From CAZBYL01 sp964496275 (GTDB taxonomy: Bacteria > Synergistota > Synergistia > Synergistales > Synergistaceae), in contig CAZBYL010000006.1 in the NCBI GenBank assembly GCA_964496275.1, positions 1 through 57,431 on the forward strand: DNA of 57,431 nucleotides, in the 5' to 3' direction. Below, in pieces: positions 8,709 to 17,345 of this stretch. The position numbers and the translations under genes were made by a program. The first letter of the stretch is position 1, and each line of letters opens with the position of its first letter. The notes below the pieces were generated by a model, which was given only the letters and a program-made list of their open reading frames with translations, was not told where the DNA came from and did not search any database.

Positions 8709-10090
8709 TATGCTCTCCCCTTCAGCAGACATTCTCCACTTCCCGGCTTACCTGTCACTTTTCCGTTTTCATACACAACTTCGCCGCGCAAAATAACTTT
8801 ATCAATTACACCATTGAGTTCCCATCCGTCAAAGACTTTTGCTATGCCTTTAGCCATTGTCAGCATCTTTTCTTTGTCCACCGTATACTCGGCTTTCGGG
8901 TCACATAAAATCAAATCCGCATCAGCGCCCATCTTTATCGCGCCTTTGCGCGGATAAAGTCCGTATGCCTTCGCAGGATTCGTAGCAATCAACTCCACGG
9001 CACGGCGCAAAGAAATCTTTCCGTCTGCGACAGCCTTCATCATAAGAGGAAAGCGCGTTTCAAGTCCGGGAAAGCCTGCGGGCACAAGGAAAATATCCTG
9101 TGGATTACGCTCCTTTTCTTCCACGGTATAGGGCGCGTGGTCACTTCCGACTGTATCGATAGTACCGTCAGCTATATAGTCCCACATTTTCTCTACGCGC
9201 GCCCTGTCTCTCAAGGCAGGGTTACACTTTGCATAAGCTCCGTACTTGTTAAGTGCATCCTCCGTAAGATATAAGTACTGCGGGCATGTTTCAATCCATA
9301 TCTTCATGCCTTTGGCACGTGCAGCTTTTGCAGCCTCTACAGCTTCCGGAGTAGAAATATGCACAAGATACAACGGACAGTCTATCGTTTCAGCAAGACG
9401 AATAAGGCAATCCACCGCCAATGCCTCCGCAACAGCAGGCCGTGAAGCTACATGGTCGATAGGTGCGACGCGTCCCGCTTTGCGCAGTTCGGCAATAGCA
9501 CCCGCAACAATACCATTGTCCTCCCCATGTGCCGCCATTGGCAGACCGGTCTTTTTGACCTCTTCCATTACCTTGAATAACTCATAATTCGTTTCGCTTG
9601 TGAGCCCCACAAACTCTTTTTCACGCCCCTCGGGTGCTGCATGTAAAAAAGTTTTATATCCCCAAACACCTGCTTCTGCAACGCGGCATATCTCTTCTGT
9701 GTACTTGCCGCCCGCAGCACCGAGAAAAGCCACATCGACGACAGCCTGCTCTCTGACAGCGGCAACACGCGGCGCAAGCGTCTCAGGACTGTACTGAGGA
9801 GGCGTGGATATAGGGTGCTCAATTATAGTTGTCACGCCTCCGGCTGCGGCAGCCATAGTACCAGTAACAAACGTCTCACGGTGAGCCCCGCCTGGATAAC
9901 GTATGTGAACATGGGGGTCAACTCCGCCGGGAAGCAATGTCAACCCTTTTGCGTCGATCACTGTATCCGCATCAGGAAAATTATCATTAATCCCCAATGC
10001 GGAGATCTTGCCATCCCTTGCCAACAGCCACCCATTAAAATAATCATCTTCCGCAAGTATTTGCGCGTTTTTGATAAGTAACGAACCCAT
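8708..10090 (-). CDS. Dihydropyrimidinase/hydantoinase/allantoinase family cyclic amidohydrolase
   Basis: Opens a cyclic ureide ring (hydantoin, dihydropyrimidine or allantoin) to the N-carbamoyl acid. Seen: GVDPHVHIRYPGG (metal HxH), GYKTFLHAA (Lys that is carbamylated to bridge the metals), a metal His in MAAHGED and another in LYLVHISTPE, TCPQYLYL, and the catalytic Asp in GSDHAPY. At 460 aa it has the normal family length. ATG is preceded by AAACGGAGG. It overlaps the downstream carbamoylase by one base and follows the racemase by 21 bases: this tight racemase-hydantoinase-carbamoylase set is the classical layout for total conversion of D,L-5-substituted hydantoins. Allantoinase is an equally possible name by family. 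The context favours hydantoin because an Asp/Glu racemase-type gene is present. Confidence 0.87.
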   Translation of the reverse strand: MGSLLIKNAQILAEDDYFNGWLLARDGKISALGINDNFPDADTVIDAKGLTLLPGGVDPHVHIRYPGGAHRETFVTGTMAAAAGGVTTIIEHPISTPPQYSPETLAPRVAAVREQAVVDVAFLGAAGGKYTEEICRVAEAGVWGYKTFLHAAPEGREKEFVGLTSETNYELFKVMEEVKKTGLPMAAHGEDNGIVAGAIAELRKAGRVAPIDHVASRPAVAEALAVDCLIRLAETIDCPLYLVHISTPEAVEAAKAARAKGMKIWIETCPQYLYLTEDALNKYGAYAKCNPALRDRARVEKMWDYIADGTIDTVGSDHAPYTVEEKERNPQDIFLVPAGFPGLETRFPLMMKAVADGKISLRRAVELIATNPAKAYGLYPRKGAIKMGADADLILCDPKAEYTVDKEKMLTMAKGIAKVFDGWELNGVIDKVILRGEVVYENGKVTGKPGSGECLLKGRA

Positions 10091-10111
10091 TAAAAAGACC
10101 TCCGTTTAAAA

Positions 10112-10798
10112 CTAAGCGTGCTTATATCTGCAAATTTTGCTGATGCCTACACCGTAGCTAACAAGTCCCGCCGCAATAATCAGCGCACAAATTACGCCAT
10201 CCAGAACCGGAACATGCAGCTCCGATTCTATTTTTTTATCCAGGCCGACAAAACCTGCACAGCCAAGAACAAGCACTTCCGCGTGATCTTCCAGAACGGC
10301 TTTTCTTGCGGCATCCATAAGGGATTCCTCACTTACAGACCCCTCGGCAACTCTTATTGAGGCACAATCCCTGCGAAGGTTATACTTATCAATAAGGGCA
10401 AACTTATTTGGAACACTGCGTGCGGCAGGAGAAATTACAGAGAATGAATGTCCGAGCATCGTGGCCATTTTCATCGAAGCCTCTGCAATACCCACTACCG
10501 GTTTGTAAGGAACAAGTTCTTTTATCAGATCGAGATGAGGATCGGCATGACAGGCGACAACAAACGCATCATATTTATCCTTGTTCTCCTCTATTATCTG
10601 CACCATTCCAGTAAGCGATTTGGCATGATCCTCATACGTTGATATAAATTGCATGGCACCGGGTGTACATAATGTTGTTATCTCGACACTCTCTCCCATA
10701 AAGGCTTTAGCGTTCTTATCTATCTTTGCAGTCATATCCATGTCGCTATTTGGATTTATTATTAATATTTTAGGAATAATACGCTTATCATACTGCAT
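10112..10798 (-). CDS. hyuE: Hydantoin racemase / Asp-Glu racemase family protein
   Basis: Cofactor-independent racemase of the Asp/Glu/hydantoin racemase superfamily. Seen: N-terminal KILIINPNSDMDMT, a first catalytic-region Cys in VVACHADPHLD, a second in VLGCAGFVGL, and a typical length of 228 aa. Two conserved cysteines acting as the acid/base pair are the family hallmark. It begins after AAAGAGGGTTGTTC and lies 146 bases downstream of the amidohydrolase gene, with no clear terminator between them. It probably supplies the stereoisomer needed by the downstream ring-opening and carbamoylase enzymes. Allantoin racemase belongs to the same fold and cannot be excluded. Confidence 0.82.
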   Translation of the reverse strand: MQYDKRIIPKILIINPNSDMDMTAKIDKNAKAFMGESVEITTLCTPGAMQFISTYEDHAKSLTGMVQIIEENKDKYDAFVVACHADPHLDLIKELVPYKPVVGIAEASMKMATMLGHSFSVISPAARSVPNKFALIDKYNLRRDCASIRVAEGSVSEESLMDAARKAVLEDHAEVLVLGCAGFVGLDKKIESELHVPVLDGVICALIIAAGLVSYGVGISKICRYKHA

Positions 10799-10943
10799 CT
10801 GAACAACCCTCTTTCAGGTGTTATTATCCGCTGAATTTCCAACGCATTGAATGTATCTGAACCTTAAAAATCTATATGGGTTACAAATAATCATATATAT
10901 TTTCAAGGTTCAGACTGCTTCTATGAGCACGGAATCTCAGTTT

Positions 10944-12491
10944 TTAGTCCATTTCTGTATGTAAATTGTACACCGGTCTGTCTTTCGGGTTGATCCAACC
11001 GTTATACCAGTTCTGATAATATGGCTTTAGTTTCATCAACATTTCCGCATGTTTTTTCTGTTCTTCCGGCAGTCCCTTAGCACCAATCTTCCTAACTTCA
11101 TCAAAAAGTGCAGGAACATCTATACTTTTGATCTGCCGATCCTCCATTACAATCTCCCCGCCAACTATAACGGTTCTGACATCGGAACCAAGCCCCCTGT
11201 GTATTAACATCTCCGCTACATTCAAATTATCCGAAGACCAAGGGGTATTATATATACGTTCGAGATCAACTGTTATGATATCAGCTTTCATTCCAGGGAC
11301 TAGACATCCAAGCTCGTTTTCAAAACCAAGTACTTTCGCTCCATTTATGGTTGCACATGACATTATGTCAAAAGCATCCAGTGCCATATTTGTTAAGTCA
11401 AAGCTGGCAACCCTGTGAAGCTTATGCAGTACCCTCATCTCAAGAATAGCATCTTCGTCATCATTTATCGTTTTATCATCCATACCCATCGCAGCGCATA
11501 TACCGCTCTTAAGCATCTGATATATTGGTGCAAGACCATTTCTCATAGCAAGGTTACAACTGGGATGTGTTGTAACCGAGACCCCTCGCTCAGCCATAAG
11601 CTGAATATCGTCATTGTTTACCCAAATAGCGTGTGCAAGTACAGTGTGATCGCTAAGCAAACCCAGATCGTCAAGGTAACTTACAGCTGATTTACCATAT
11701 TTTCTAAAAGAGAAAGCTTTTTGTATCGGAGTCTGGACACAGTGCATGTGGATAGGAATATTGCCATGCCTTTCAGATGTTTCTTTTGTCCTCTGCAAGA
11801 AGTCTTCTGTACATGCCTGAGCCCAACTCGGACTAAGAAAAATGTGTGTCTCACCGTTGTTGTACTTTTCAAACAGATCCTCAAATATAGCGAAATAATT
11901 GTTTTCCAGCTTTTTACTGTCATTATTGATAGCTGTTCTGAAATATTCATTTAATTCCGGCGGCAACGTTTCAAGAAATTTCTTGGAGTCAAGAATTACA
12001 CGATCAATGTTTCTGACACCAGGAGAATACGCCAGTCTGATTCCTGTTTTAACATAGGCATCTATCGTTCTTTCCGCATACTCATGCGCACCGTCACCGT
12101 CAATATCAAAACCATTATTATGAATTGTTGTACAACCATTACTAATGTGTCTTAGCGCACAAAGAGAGGATGTTATTTCAGGCGGAAAGTTCTGCATGAA
12201 CGCCCAATCCAAAAGATTATTCTCGAGATAGTCGTTTAGCACCCCCTTCTGTATTGGGCTCAGTCCCCGCCCGTGAGAGTGAGCATCAATGATACCGGGC
12301 ATAACCAGTTCTTTTCCGCTGCCTATGACCTTTACGCTTTGATATTTATCTCTCAGTTCTGAAAACCCATTGACCTCCGCTACTACGCCATCTTTTATAT
12401 AGACGGCTGCGTCAGATTTAATACCCTTCTCTTTCAGTGAAGGATCCGTTATTACGTATTTTCCTCTAACTATTGCTTCCATCTTGCACAT
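10944..12491 (-). CDS. Amidohydrolase, deaminase/chlorohydrolase-like, in hydantoin operon
   Basis: Predicted metal-dependent hydrolase of the cytosine-deaminase/TRZ type. Seen: MPGIIDAHSHGRGLSP (HxH), IPIHMHCVQTP (metal His), TVLAHAIWVN, SVTTHPSCNLAMRNG, and the catalytic Asp in MGMDDKTINDDE; the C-terminal part has GMKADIITVDLERIY. It is 515 aa, slightly longer than the usual 430-480, mostly through a C-terminal tail (EEQKKHAEMLMKLKPYY...). Start at ATG 12491, with GGAAAGG just upstream; ATG 12482 is an in-frame alternative that keeps the typical MEAIVRGKYV. It sits between the symporter and the racemase and is likely transcribed with them, suggesting it acts on the imported compound before ring opening. 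The substrate is unknown. Confidence 0.8.
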   Translation of the reverse strand: MCKMEAIVRGKYVITDPSLKEKGIKSDAAVYIKDGVVAEVNGFSELRDKYQSVKVIGSGKELVMPGIIDAHSHGRGLSPIQKGVLNDYLENNLLDWAFMQNFPPEITSSLCALRHISNGCTTIHNNGFDIDGDGAHEYAERTIDAYVKTGIRLAYSPGVRNIDRVILDSKKFLETLPPELNEYFRTAINNDSKKLENNYFAIFEDLFEKYNNGETHIFLSPSWAQACTEDFLQRTKETSERHGNIPIHMHCVQTPIQKAFSFRKYGKSAVSYLDDLGLLSDHTVLAHAIWVNNDDIQLMAERGVSVTTHPSCNLAMRNGLAPIYQMLKSGICAAMGMDDKTINDDEDAILEMRVLHKLHRVASFDLTNMALDAFDIMSCATINGAKVLGFENELGCLVPGMKADIITVDLERIYNTPWSSDNLNVAEMLIHRGLGSDVRTVIVGGEIVMEDRQIKSIDVPALFDEVRKIGAKGLPEEQKKHAEMLMKLKPYYQNWYNGWINPKDRPVYNLHTEMD

Positions 12492-12548
12492 ACATCCTTT
12501 CCAAAAGGATTTTATAGAAGATAATTTCCTTAAAAATATCAGCTTTAT

Positions 12549-13970
12549 CTAATTTTTTTGTGGGAAAAATTCATTGATTACGCTTGCTGATGGAGGTGGT
12601 GTCATTAAACTTACAACAACAAAAGCAACTACCGCAGTTATTGAGCCTGGCAGAATTGGGAAAAGTCCAAATGGCTTATCCAAAGCGAACCACACAACAG
12701 CGGTAACAAGTCCTACAACCATTGCGGCAAGAGCACCTTGAGAATTACCCCTTTTCCAAGCAAAAGCCCCCAGCACTACAACAGCAAGCATTGCTCCGAG
12801 AATTCCAACCATATTCGCCTGTATCCATAAGACTCCCGAATTGGTATAGAAGGAAAATATTATTCCTAAAATCCCTATGATCAATGTAGCTCCGCGAGAC
12901 ATTTTAAGTATCATGGCAGATGAATATTTGCGAGGCGAAACCTTCAAAACAATGTCATTTACGAATGTGGTTCCGGCCATCAGAAGAACAGAATCAGCCG
13001 TAGACACAGCGGCGGCGAGAACACCAGCCATCATTAAACCGGCTCCCCAAGGCGATAAAAGCTTCTGAATCATGAAGGGAGCAACGGCATCTGCCTTCTC
13101 TATACCGGGATAAAGAACCATACCGGCTAATCCTATGAACACAAGCGGCACGTAAAAGAAAAGGAAGCTTACCGTGGTCAGAGCCTGACTCCAAGAGGCG
13201 ATTTCCGCAGTCTTTGCAGAATTGACGCGTGCTATAATATGCGGCGATCCATAGTTCCCGATACCCCATGTTAACACCCATGAGATAGCTATTCCTATCG
13301 ATATTTGCCCTCCTGCCCACGGATCCAACGCTTCGGGTCTAACCTTAGCAAGTGTTTTGTGTAGCTCGACGACCCCACCGACTTCGTTAAGCGCACTAAA
13401 CATCAATGCGATTGTTCCGGCAAATATTACAAAACTACAGAAAGTATCTGTCCAAGCAACGGCCTCCATTCCGCCTGAAACAGTGAAAAGAATGAAAATA
13501 ATCCCTACCAGAACTATGACCAACCGGCGGTCAACATCTATAACGGAAGTCACAACGGTAGCACTCCCTACTAGCTGCGCTGAAACAAAGAAAAGCATTG
13601 CGATAAATATGATAACCGAAGCCAAGATACCATGTAACTTCCCATAGCGAGCCTCTAACATCTCAGACATTGTCGTTTTTCCCAAATTCCGAAGCCTTTT
13701 CGAGAAGAACAGCGCTCCTATCGTAAACGCAAGTATTCCACCGGCCCAATTCCACCAACCTGCCCAGCCAATTTTATAGTAATATCCTAAGTAGCCTAAT
13801 ATAGACACAGTACTAACAGTTGTGGCAAAATTTGTCCCTGTAAGAGGCAGCAGGCCCAATCCGCGTCCGGCAACAAACCAATCGTTGTGATCTTTTATTT
13901 TTCTCGAAGTGTAAAGTCCAATAAGAAAAAGAGCCGCCATAAACACTACTATTGACACGATCATTTCCAT
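12549..13970 (-). CDS. Sodium:solute symporter (SSS family)
   Basis: Integral membrane Na+-coupled importer with about 13 hydrophobic spans. Seen: N-terminal spans, DHNDWFVAGRGLGLLPLTGT (loop typical of the family), GWAGWWNWAGG, and the VSTADSVLLMAGTTFVNDIV segment that corresponds to the conserved sodium-site region (A-x-x-S-T-x-D-S). The 473-aa length is normal. ATG at 13970 is preceded by AAAGGA from the end of a 33-aa open frame just upstream. As first large gene of the hydantoin/ureide operon it is probably the uptake system for that substrate; sequence alone does not say whether this is a ureide, purine or amino acid derivative. Confidence 0.88.
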   Translation of the reverse strand: MEMIVSIVVFMAALFLIGLYTSRKIKDHNDWFVAGRGLGLLPLTGTNFATTVSTVSILGYLGYYYKIGWAGWWNWAGGILAFTIGALFFSKRLRNLGKTTMSEMLEARYGKLHGILASVIIFIAMLFFVSAQLVGSATVVTSVIDVDRRLVIVLVGIIFILFTVSGGMEAVAWTDTFCSFVIFAGTIALMFSALNEVGGVVELHKTLAKVRPEALDPWAGGQISIGIAISWVLTWGIGNYGSPHIIARVNSAKTAEIASWSQALTTVSFLFFYVPLVFIGLAGMVLYPGIEKADAVAPFMIQKLLSPWGAGLMMAGVLAAAVSTADSVLLMAGTTFVNDIVLKVSPRKYSSAMILKMSRGATLIIGILGIIFSFYTNSGVLWIQANMVGILGAMLAVVVLGAFAWKRGNSQGALAAMVVGLVTAVVWFALDKPFGLFPILPGSITAVVAFVVVSLMTPPPSASVINEFFPQKN

Positions 13971-13978
13971 TTTTCACA

Positions 13979-14080
13979 CTATCCTTTCTTTTGCTGGAGA
14001 TACAAAACGATGCAAGGAACTACACACGCGACAAGGTAACACAGCCAAAATATTTTTAGTGATGTCGGTATTATTTGCAT
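13979..14080 (-). CDS. 33-aa single-span membrane peptide upstream of the symporter
   Basis: A short frame, ATG at 14080 to TAG at 13979, with a very good ribosome site (AAAGGAG) upstream of ATG and only 8 bases between its stop and the symporter start. The product begins MQIIPTSLKIFWLCYLVACV and ends in QQKKG: one hydrophobic helix flanked by a positively charged tail, a shape seen in small subunits or stabilisers of transporters. I know no named family for it. The arrangement suggests translation coupled to the symporter. Inference only; it could also be a leader peptide. Confidence 0.6.
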   Translation of the reverse strand: MQIIPTSLKIFWLCYLVACVVPCIVLYLQQKKG

Positions 14081-14167
14081 AATCAACGTCTCCTTTCAGT
14101 TTTGTATTTAGTCCTAATTATTCATTTTGCAACAATTATCCGCGGTATAATGTGCTAAATGGTAATA

Positions 14168-14271
14168 GGAAAGCATAGCAACAACAGCATCACATCTTTA
14201 TCCGGACGTGAACTAAATTAACTAACTTTTAAAGAGCGATTTGTCACAAACTGGAAAACAAAGCAACAACA
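14168..14271. promoter_or_regulatory. Pair of 19-base direct repeats upstream of the symporter operon
   Basis: GGAAAGCATAGCAACAACA at 14168-14186 and GGAAAACAAAGCAACAACA at 14253-14271 (two differences) are 85 bases apart, about eight helical turns. They lie in the 237-base gap between the iclR stop and the small membrane peptide, where the operon promoter must be. They may be binding sites for the adjacent IclR protein or another regulator. No confident -35/-10 pair was picked out here. Confidence 0.45.
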
Positions 14272-14317
14272 GTACCGCTATAATTAAACGGCATAAATAT
14301 ACTTAGATAATATGTGG

Positions 14318-15079
14318 TTAATTTATTCGTCTATTTATCTCTTTTAAGGTTTGTTTAACATGACATATTATATTTTCAACATTTTCCCTACTGGCTCTGC
14401 TATCCGGTAAGACACAACTAATACTCCCATATTTGTTCAGCTTCTTAAAGAATATGGGGACACCTATACCTACAACTCCGGAATCCACATGGCCTGAAGA
14501 TACTATAAAGCCGTCATTCCTACCCCTAAGGTATAACTGATACAATTTTTCCGGATCTGTATAAGTCGCAGATGTAAATGACTCAAGCTTGGTCTTAGAG
14601 AGATATTCCCGCACATCCGCTTCGTCCATTCCAATCAGAACAGCAAGACCGGTTGCACCCGCATACAACGGATATCCTTGCCCTATTCTGGATGAAATTT
14701 TCAGCACATATGTAGATTCGATAATATCCACGCAAATTGTCTGCATTCCATCTTTCATAGACAAAATAATTGTTTCTCCGGTTCTTTTTGCAAGATCATC
14801 CAACAACGGCCTGATTACATCCACCAAAGATAAGGGCTGATTTACATTTTCCCTGAGAGTCAAAACCTTGAGACCTAAAACAAATTTTTCGCTTTTTTGA
14901 AGTTTACATAGCCAGCCGGCGCTTTCAAGCGTAACGACCAAACGGTGAACCGTGCTCCTGTGCAAACCAACGGCACGGCTTATCTCCGCAATTGAAAGAG
15001 CGACATCTTTACCTTCAAATGTCTCTAAAATACTAAGTGCACGCAAAATTGAATGGTTTAAATACTTATCAGCATCCAT
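14318..15079 (-). CDS. IclR-family transcriptional regulator
   Basis: DNA-binding regulator with an N-terminal winged helix (SIAEISRAVGLHRSTVHRLV, about residues 30-50) and a C-terminal effector-binding domain (LAKRTGETIILSMKDG, GQGYPLYAGATGLAVL, HVDSGVVGIGVPIF). I choose ATG at 15079 (MDADKYLNHS): it has a GAGGTGATCTC ribosome site and yields 253 aa, the normal family size; the longer frame to 15217 would run through the promoter. The gene lies immediately upstream of, and in the same orientation as, the ureide operon and most likely controls it and itself. The effector is unknown but is probably the operon's substrate or an intermediate. Confidence 0.88.
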   Translation of the reverse strand: MDADKYLNHSILRALSILETFEGKDVALSIAEISRAVGLHRSTVHRLVVTLESAGWLCKLQKSEKFVLGLKVLTLRENVNQPLSLVDVIRPLLDDLAKRTGETIILSMKDGMQTICVDIIESTYVLKISSRIGQGYPLYAGATGLAVLIGMDEADVREYLSKTKLESFTSATYTDPEKLYQLYLRGRNDGFIVSSGHVDSGVVGIGVPIFFKKLNKYGSISCVLPDSRASRENVENIICHVKQTLKEINRRIN

Positions 15080-15098
15080 GAGATCACCTCGTCTTAAT

Positions 15099-15189
15099 AT
15101 GTGAGACATTATATCAAAGACTTCACTCATTAGCCGGATTATAAAAGCAAGTTCGCAATATGTCAAATAAATAATACATTGTCTCACAT
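15099..15189 (-). promoter_or_regulatory. Consensus iclR promoter flanked by inverted operator-like sites
   Basis: On the minus strand TTGACA (15166-15161), a 17-base spacer, then TATAAT (15143-15138): a perfect sigma-70-type promoter for iclR. A 10-base site ATGTGAGACA at 15099-15108 lies downstream of the start point, and its exact inverse TGTCTCACAT at 15180-15189 lies just upstream of the -35 box. Two inverted sites bracketing a promoter suggest autorepression through looping or cooperative binding by IclR. Confidence 0.7.
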
Positions 15190-15620
15190 AGTAAGACACC
15201 TGCATTTCTCTCCGCACATTGCATCTGAAAACATTTAGGCTTATCGCGCTAAGGTTGTCCGAATAAAAAACAGATTACATACCACACATATAGATTACTT
15301 AGTTTCCGCTGAAAAACTTAAAATACACAGTGCCAGTCTGCATAAATTATTCAGAATAAGGTGAAATATACGTAGGAAATCTACAATTATCAGGAGAAAA
15401 CTACGATAATGAAGCCGACTACGGAAGAACCTCAGAATAGATTATTTCAAGACAGGGTTGAGAACATGACCAATATAACTTACCCAGAATTGCATAAACT
15501 AATACCCCATGCTACCATTACGTCAACACATCATGTCACACTGCGTCAGGAGACAACCATTGACCAAATATGCGCTTATCCCCATAGGACTATGACAGAC
15601 ACTTATTGGAGGAAAATACA
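15190..15620. other. Intergenic stretch without a supported gene
   Basis: A 73-codon + strand frame (15409-15630) exists, but its composition and lack of any recognisable feature make it doubtful. The rest is A/T-rich. It forms the left edge of the scarred accessory region; no terminator or repeat was recognised. Confidence 0.4.
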
Positions 15621-15821
15621 ATGGAATTGACAAAACTGGAAATCGATATGTTAAACGCTACGCTTGCGCGCTGTGATTTTATGATAGAAAAATGCGACCG
15701 CATGGGAATGGAAGCCAATACAATGAAGGAACTCCTTGAGGATTTTATGAAGACGCATGGCGTTCCCGAAGGCATGATAAATTATCAGGACGAATGGGAC
15801 GAAGACCTAAATTCGATTTAA
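15621..15821 (+). CDS. Small acidic protein of unknown function (66 aa)
   Basis: Short frame with a strong ribosome site (GGAGGAAAATACA) directly before ATG at 15621, so the in-frame upstream codons from 15606 are not used. The product (MELTKLEIDMLNATLARCDF...) is predicted mainly helical and acidic, with two cysteines about eight residues apart (ARCDFMIEKCD) and a C-terminal DEWDEDL. No known family is recognised. It lies alone on the + strand between the IclR promoter region and an IS256 remnant; its role is unknown. Confidence 0.5.
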   Translation: MELTKLEIDMLNATLARCDFMIEKCDRMGMEANTMKELLEDFMKTHGVPEGMINYQDEWDEDLNSI

Positions 15822-15983
15822 CCGCTTACAGGCGGAGCTGTTTGGAAAATTTCAGCAAAGGCGGGTTTCAGTACCAAAACATTACAAGCCCCTGCGCGTT
15901 GCAAGGGCACATCTATTCCACAGAAAAAACTGCCACGGCGAATCTCTCAACTAAACAATCGTATCTCCTATCAATGATACTGC

Positions 15984-16335
15984 TTACGATTTAATAAGCT
16001 CTGCAATTTCGGGGTGTTTCAGCGTGAAATGCCCCAGGGCTTTTCCCCGGTTTTTGATGGGAACTGTCCATTTCTTAGATGCTTCAAGCATGCGCAGTGT
16101 AACTATTTTGAGCGCTGACTCGTCGTTTGCGAAGATTTCCGGCTTGCGGGTCAGTTTGTGTAAGGACATGTTGAGAGACTCTATTGTGTCAGTCGTGCAG
16201 ATGATGCTGCGTATTTCTGGGAGGAGCGCATCATGTGAACTATGCAGAGCTGAATTTCTGTATCATGGTGTTCGGCTATCACTGCATCGGGGAAACATTT
16301 AAGCCCTTCCGTGCAGCCGTTGTTATGCTTTCGGC
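15984..16335 (-). pseudogene. IS256-family (mutator) transposase remnant with internal deletion
   Basis: Two out-of-register pieces of one transposase survive on the minus strand. The first (about 16335-16215) encodes GLKCFPDA and QLCIVHMMRSSQKYAA, matching the IS256 pattern GL.GFP-A ... QLCIVH.IRNS..YV. The second (about 16205-15984) encodes ICTTDTIESLN, matching YTTNAIESLN, then SLHKLTRK, KKWTVPIKN and FTLKHPEIAE, the normal C-terminus. The segment expected between them (with one catalytic acid) is missing and the frame changes, so the element is dead. No terminal inverted repeats were found. Confidence 0.75.
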
Positions 16336-16343
16336 CGTTTCAG

Positions 16344-16935
16344 TTATATGAGCCATGCCGGCACTGCCCAATTGTCGTTGTCTATGGGGCGGAGCGTTCC
16401 GGCAAGGCACACGACCGCGCCTGTACCGACTCCTGTCTTAAGAGGATTCTTGCCGTCCTTCAGCGGGCGCAGCGCACCGAAGTGTTTAACGGCGGCAGAT
16501 CCGGGATTAGCGCTCTTCTTTATCTCAACCGGATACACTGTGTCGTCGCCAAATATCAGCAGGTCTATCTCTCTTGTGTTGCTGTCGCGGTAGTAAAAGA
16601 GCGGAGGCCTCTGTCCTGCATTTAGATAGCTTTTGTATATCTCAGAGACAACCCACGTCTCAAAAAACATTCCGGACATGGCTCCCGCCTCCAGAGTCTC
16701 CGGCGTGCCCCAGCGCGTGAGCCACGCGGCAAGCCCTGTGTCTGAAAAGTACATCCTAGGCGCCTTCACAACTCGCTTCAGCGCGTTGTTGAAATACGGC
16801 TCTATGAGGAAAACGATGCCGGAGGAGACCAGCAGCGACATCCATTGTTTGGCGGTAGGCGCCGTGACATCCGTCTCGTTAGCCATAGCTGCGTAGTCCG
16901 GCATAGAAGCCGTCACGCGCCGCAGCAGCCCCGCA
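16344..16935 (-). pseudogene. C-terminal half of an AAA ATPase with DUF4143 domain
   Basis: The frame encodes the DUF4143 half of a two-domain ATPase: TAKQWMSLLVSSGIVFLIEPYF, RMYFSDTGLAAWL, FFETWVVSEIYKSY, PLFYYRDSNTREIDLLI and YPVEIKKSANP (a restriction-nuclease-like E-x-K core). The N-terminal Walker A/B ATPase half is absent. The frame stays open to 17075, but upstream of about 16960 it simply reads through a duplicated terminator that belongs to the lipoprotein gene at 18782-21295, so the 5' end was lost by rearrangement. It has no plausible start or ribosome site. It directly abuts the IS256 remnant. Confidence 0.75.
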
Positions 16936-17196
16936 TAACGCTCGCCGTCCTTTTCGTTTGTTCGCGAAAAGCGCAGAAAGCGAGCCGAACTCACAGTGAA
17001 GTCCGGCTCGCTTTTGAGGTGCGCCTTGTTATCGTTTTTGCGGTGCCGGCAGGCTATTTGCCGATCTGATCCCACATGAAGGGGTATAGGTGGTTATTGT
17101 TTGAGTCATACAGGTTTAGGAACGTGATCGTCCGTTTGAGGTATAAGCCTCTGTAAAGATTCACGAAATATTTTGCCCTGTATTCATTCTTTCCGA
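16916..17196. repeat. 281-bp direct repeat, copy 1
   Basis: Nearly identical, without gaps, to 18644-18924 (offset exactly 1728); only isolated substitutions are seen (for example near 16965 and 17158). It contains the last 47 codons of the lipoprotein gene, its terminator hairpin (16977-17014) and a scrap of the DUF4143 ATPase gene. The two copies bracket rhuM. Confidence 0.9.
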
Positions 17197-17270
17197 ATAT
17201 TACGGATTTAGTGCCGCTGACCTCGTCCTCTTTATAGCGGAGGACGGGAGAGCGCGATGATGTCCTCGTC
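17054..17270 (-). pseudogene. 3' fragment of a paralogue of the large lipoprotein
   Basis: Encodes the same C-terminus as the 837-aa lipoprotein (GKNEYRAKYFVN..., ...NNHLYPFMWDQIGK). Upstream of 17196 similarity continues only weakly (YKEDEVSGTKSVIF versus QKEDGAGDTKSVIC), and a segment of roughly 80 bases present in the full gene is absent. There is no credible start codon or ribosome site. It is the tail of a lost or recombined second copy. Confidence 0.7.
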
Positions 17271-17345
17271 CGACCCAATGGGGAATCCCTCGATATTGCG
17301 AACCTTGTCAATATCTTCTTTTGTGAGTTTTCTCTCTTCCATCGT

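Noticed and set aside
7926..8957. 343-codon + strand frame over the carbamoylase and hydantoinase genes
   Set aside because: It overlaps two strongly conserved minus-strand enzymes and encodes no recognisable domain.
15409..15630. 73-codon + strand frame
   Set aside because: Only a distant AGGAG signal and a composition like non-coding DNA; it also overlaps the well-supported start at 15621. Left as unsupported.
16935..17075. Possible N-terminus of the DUF4143 ATPase
   Set aside because: This part is translation of a duplicated terminator and lipoprotein gene end, not protein-coding homology.
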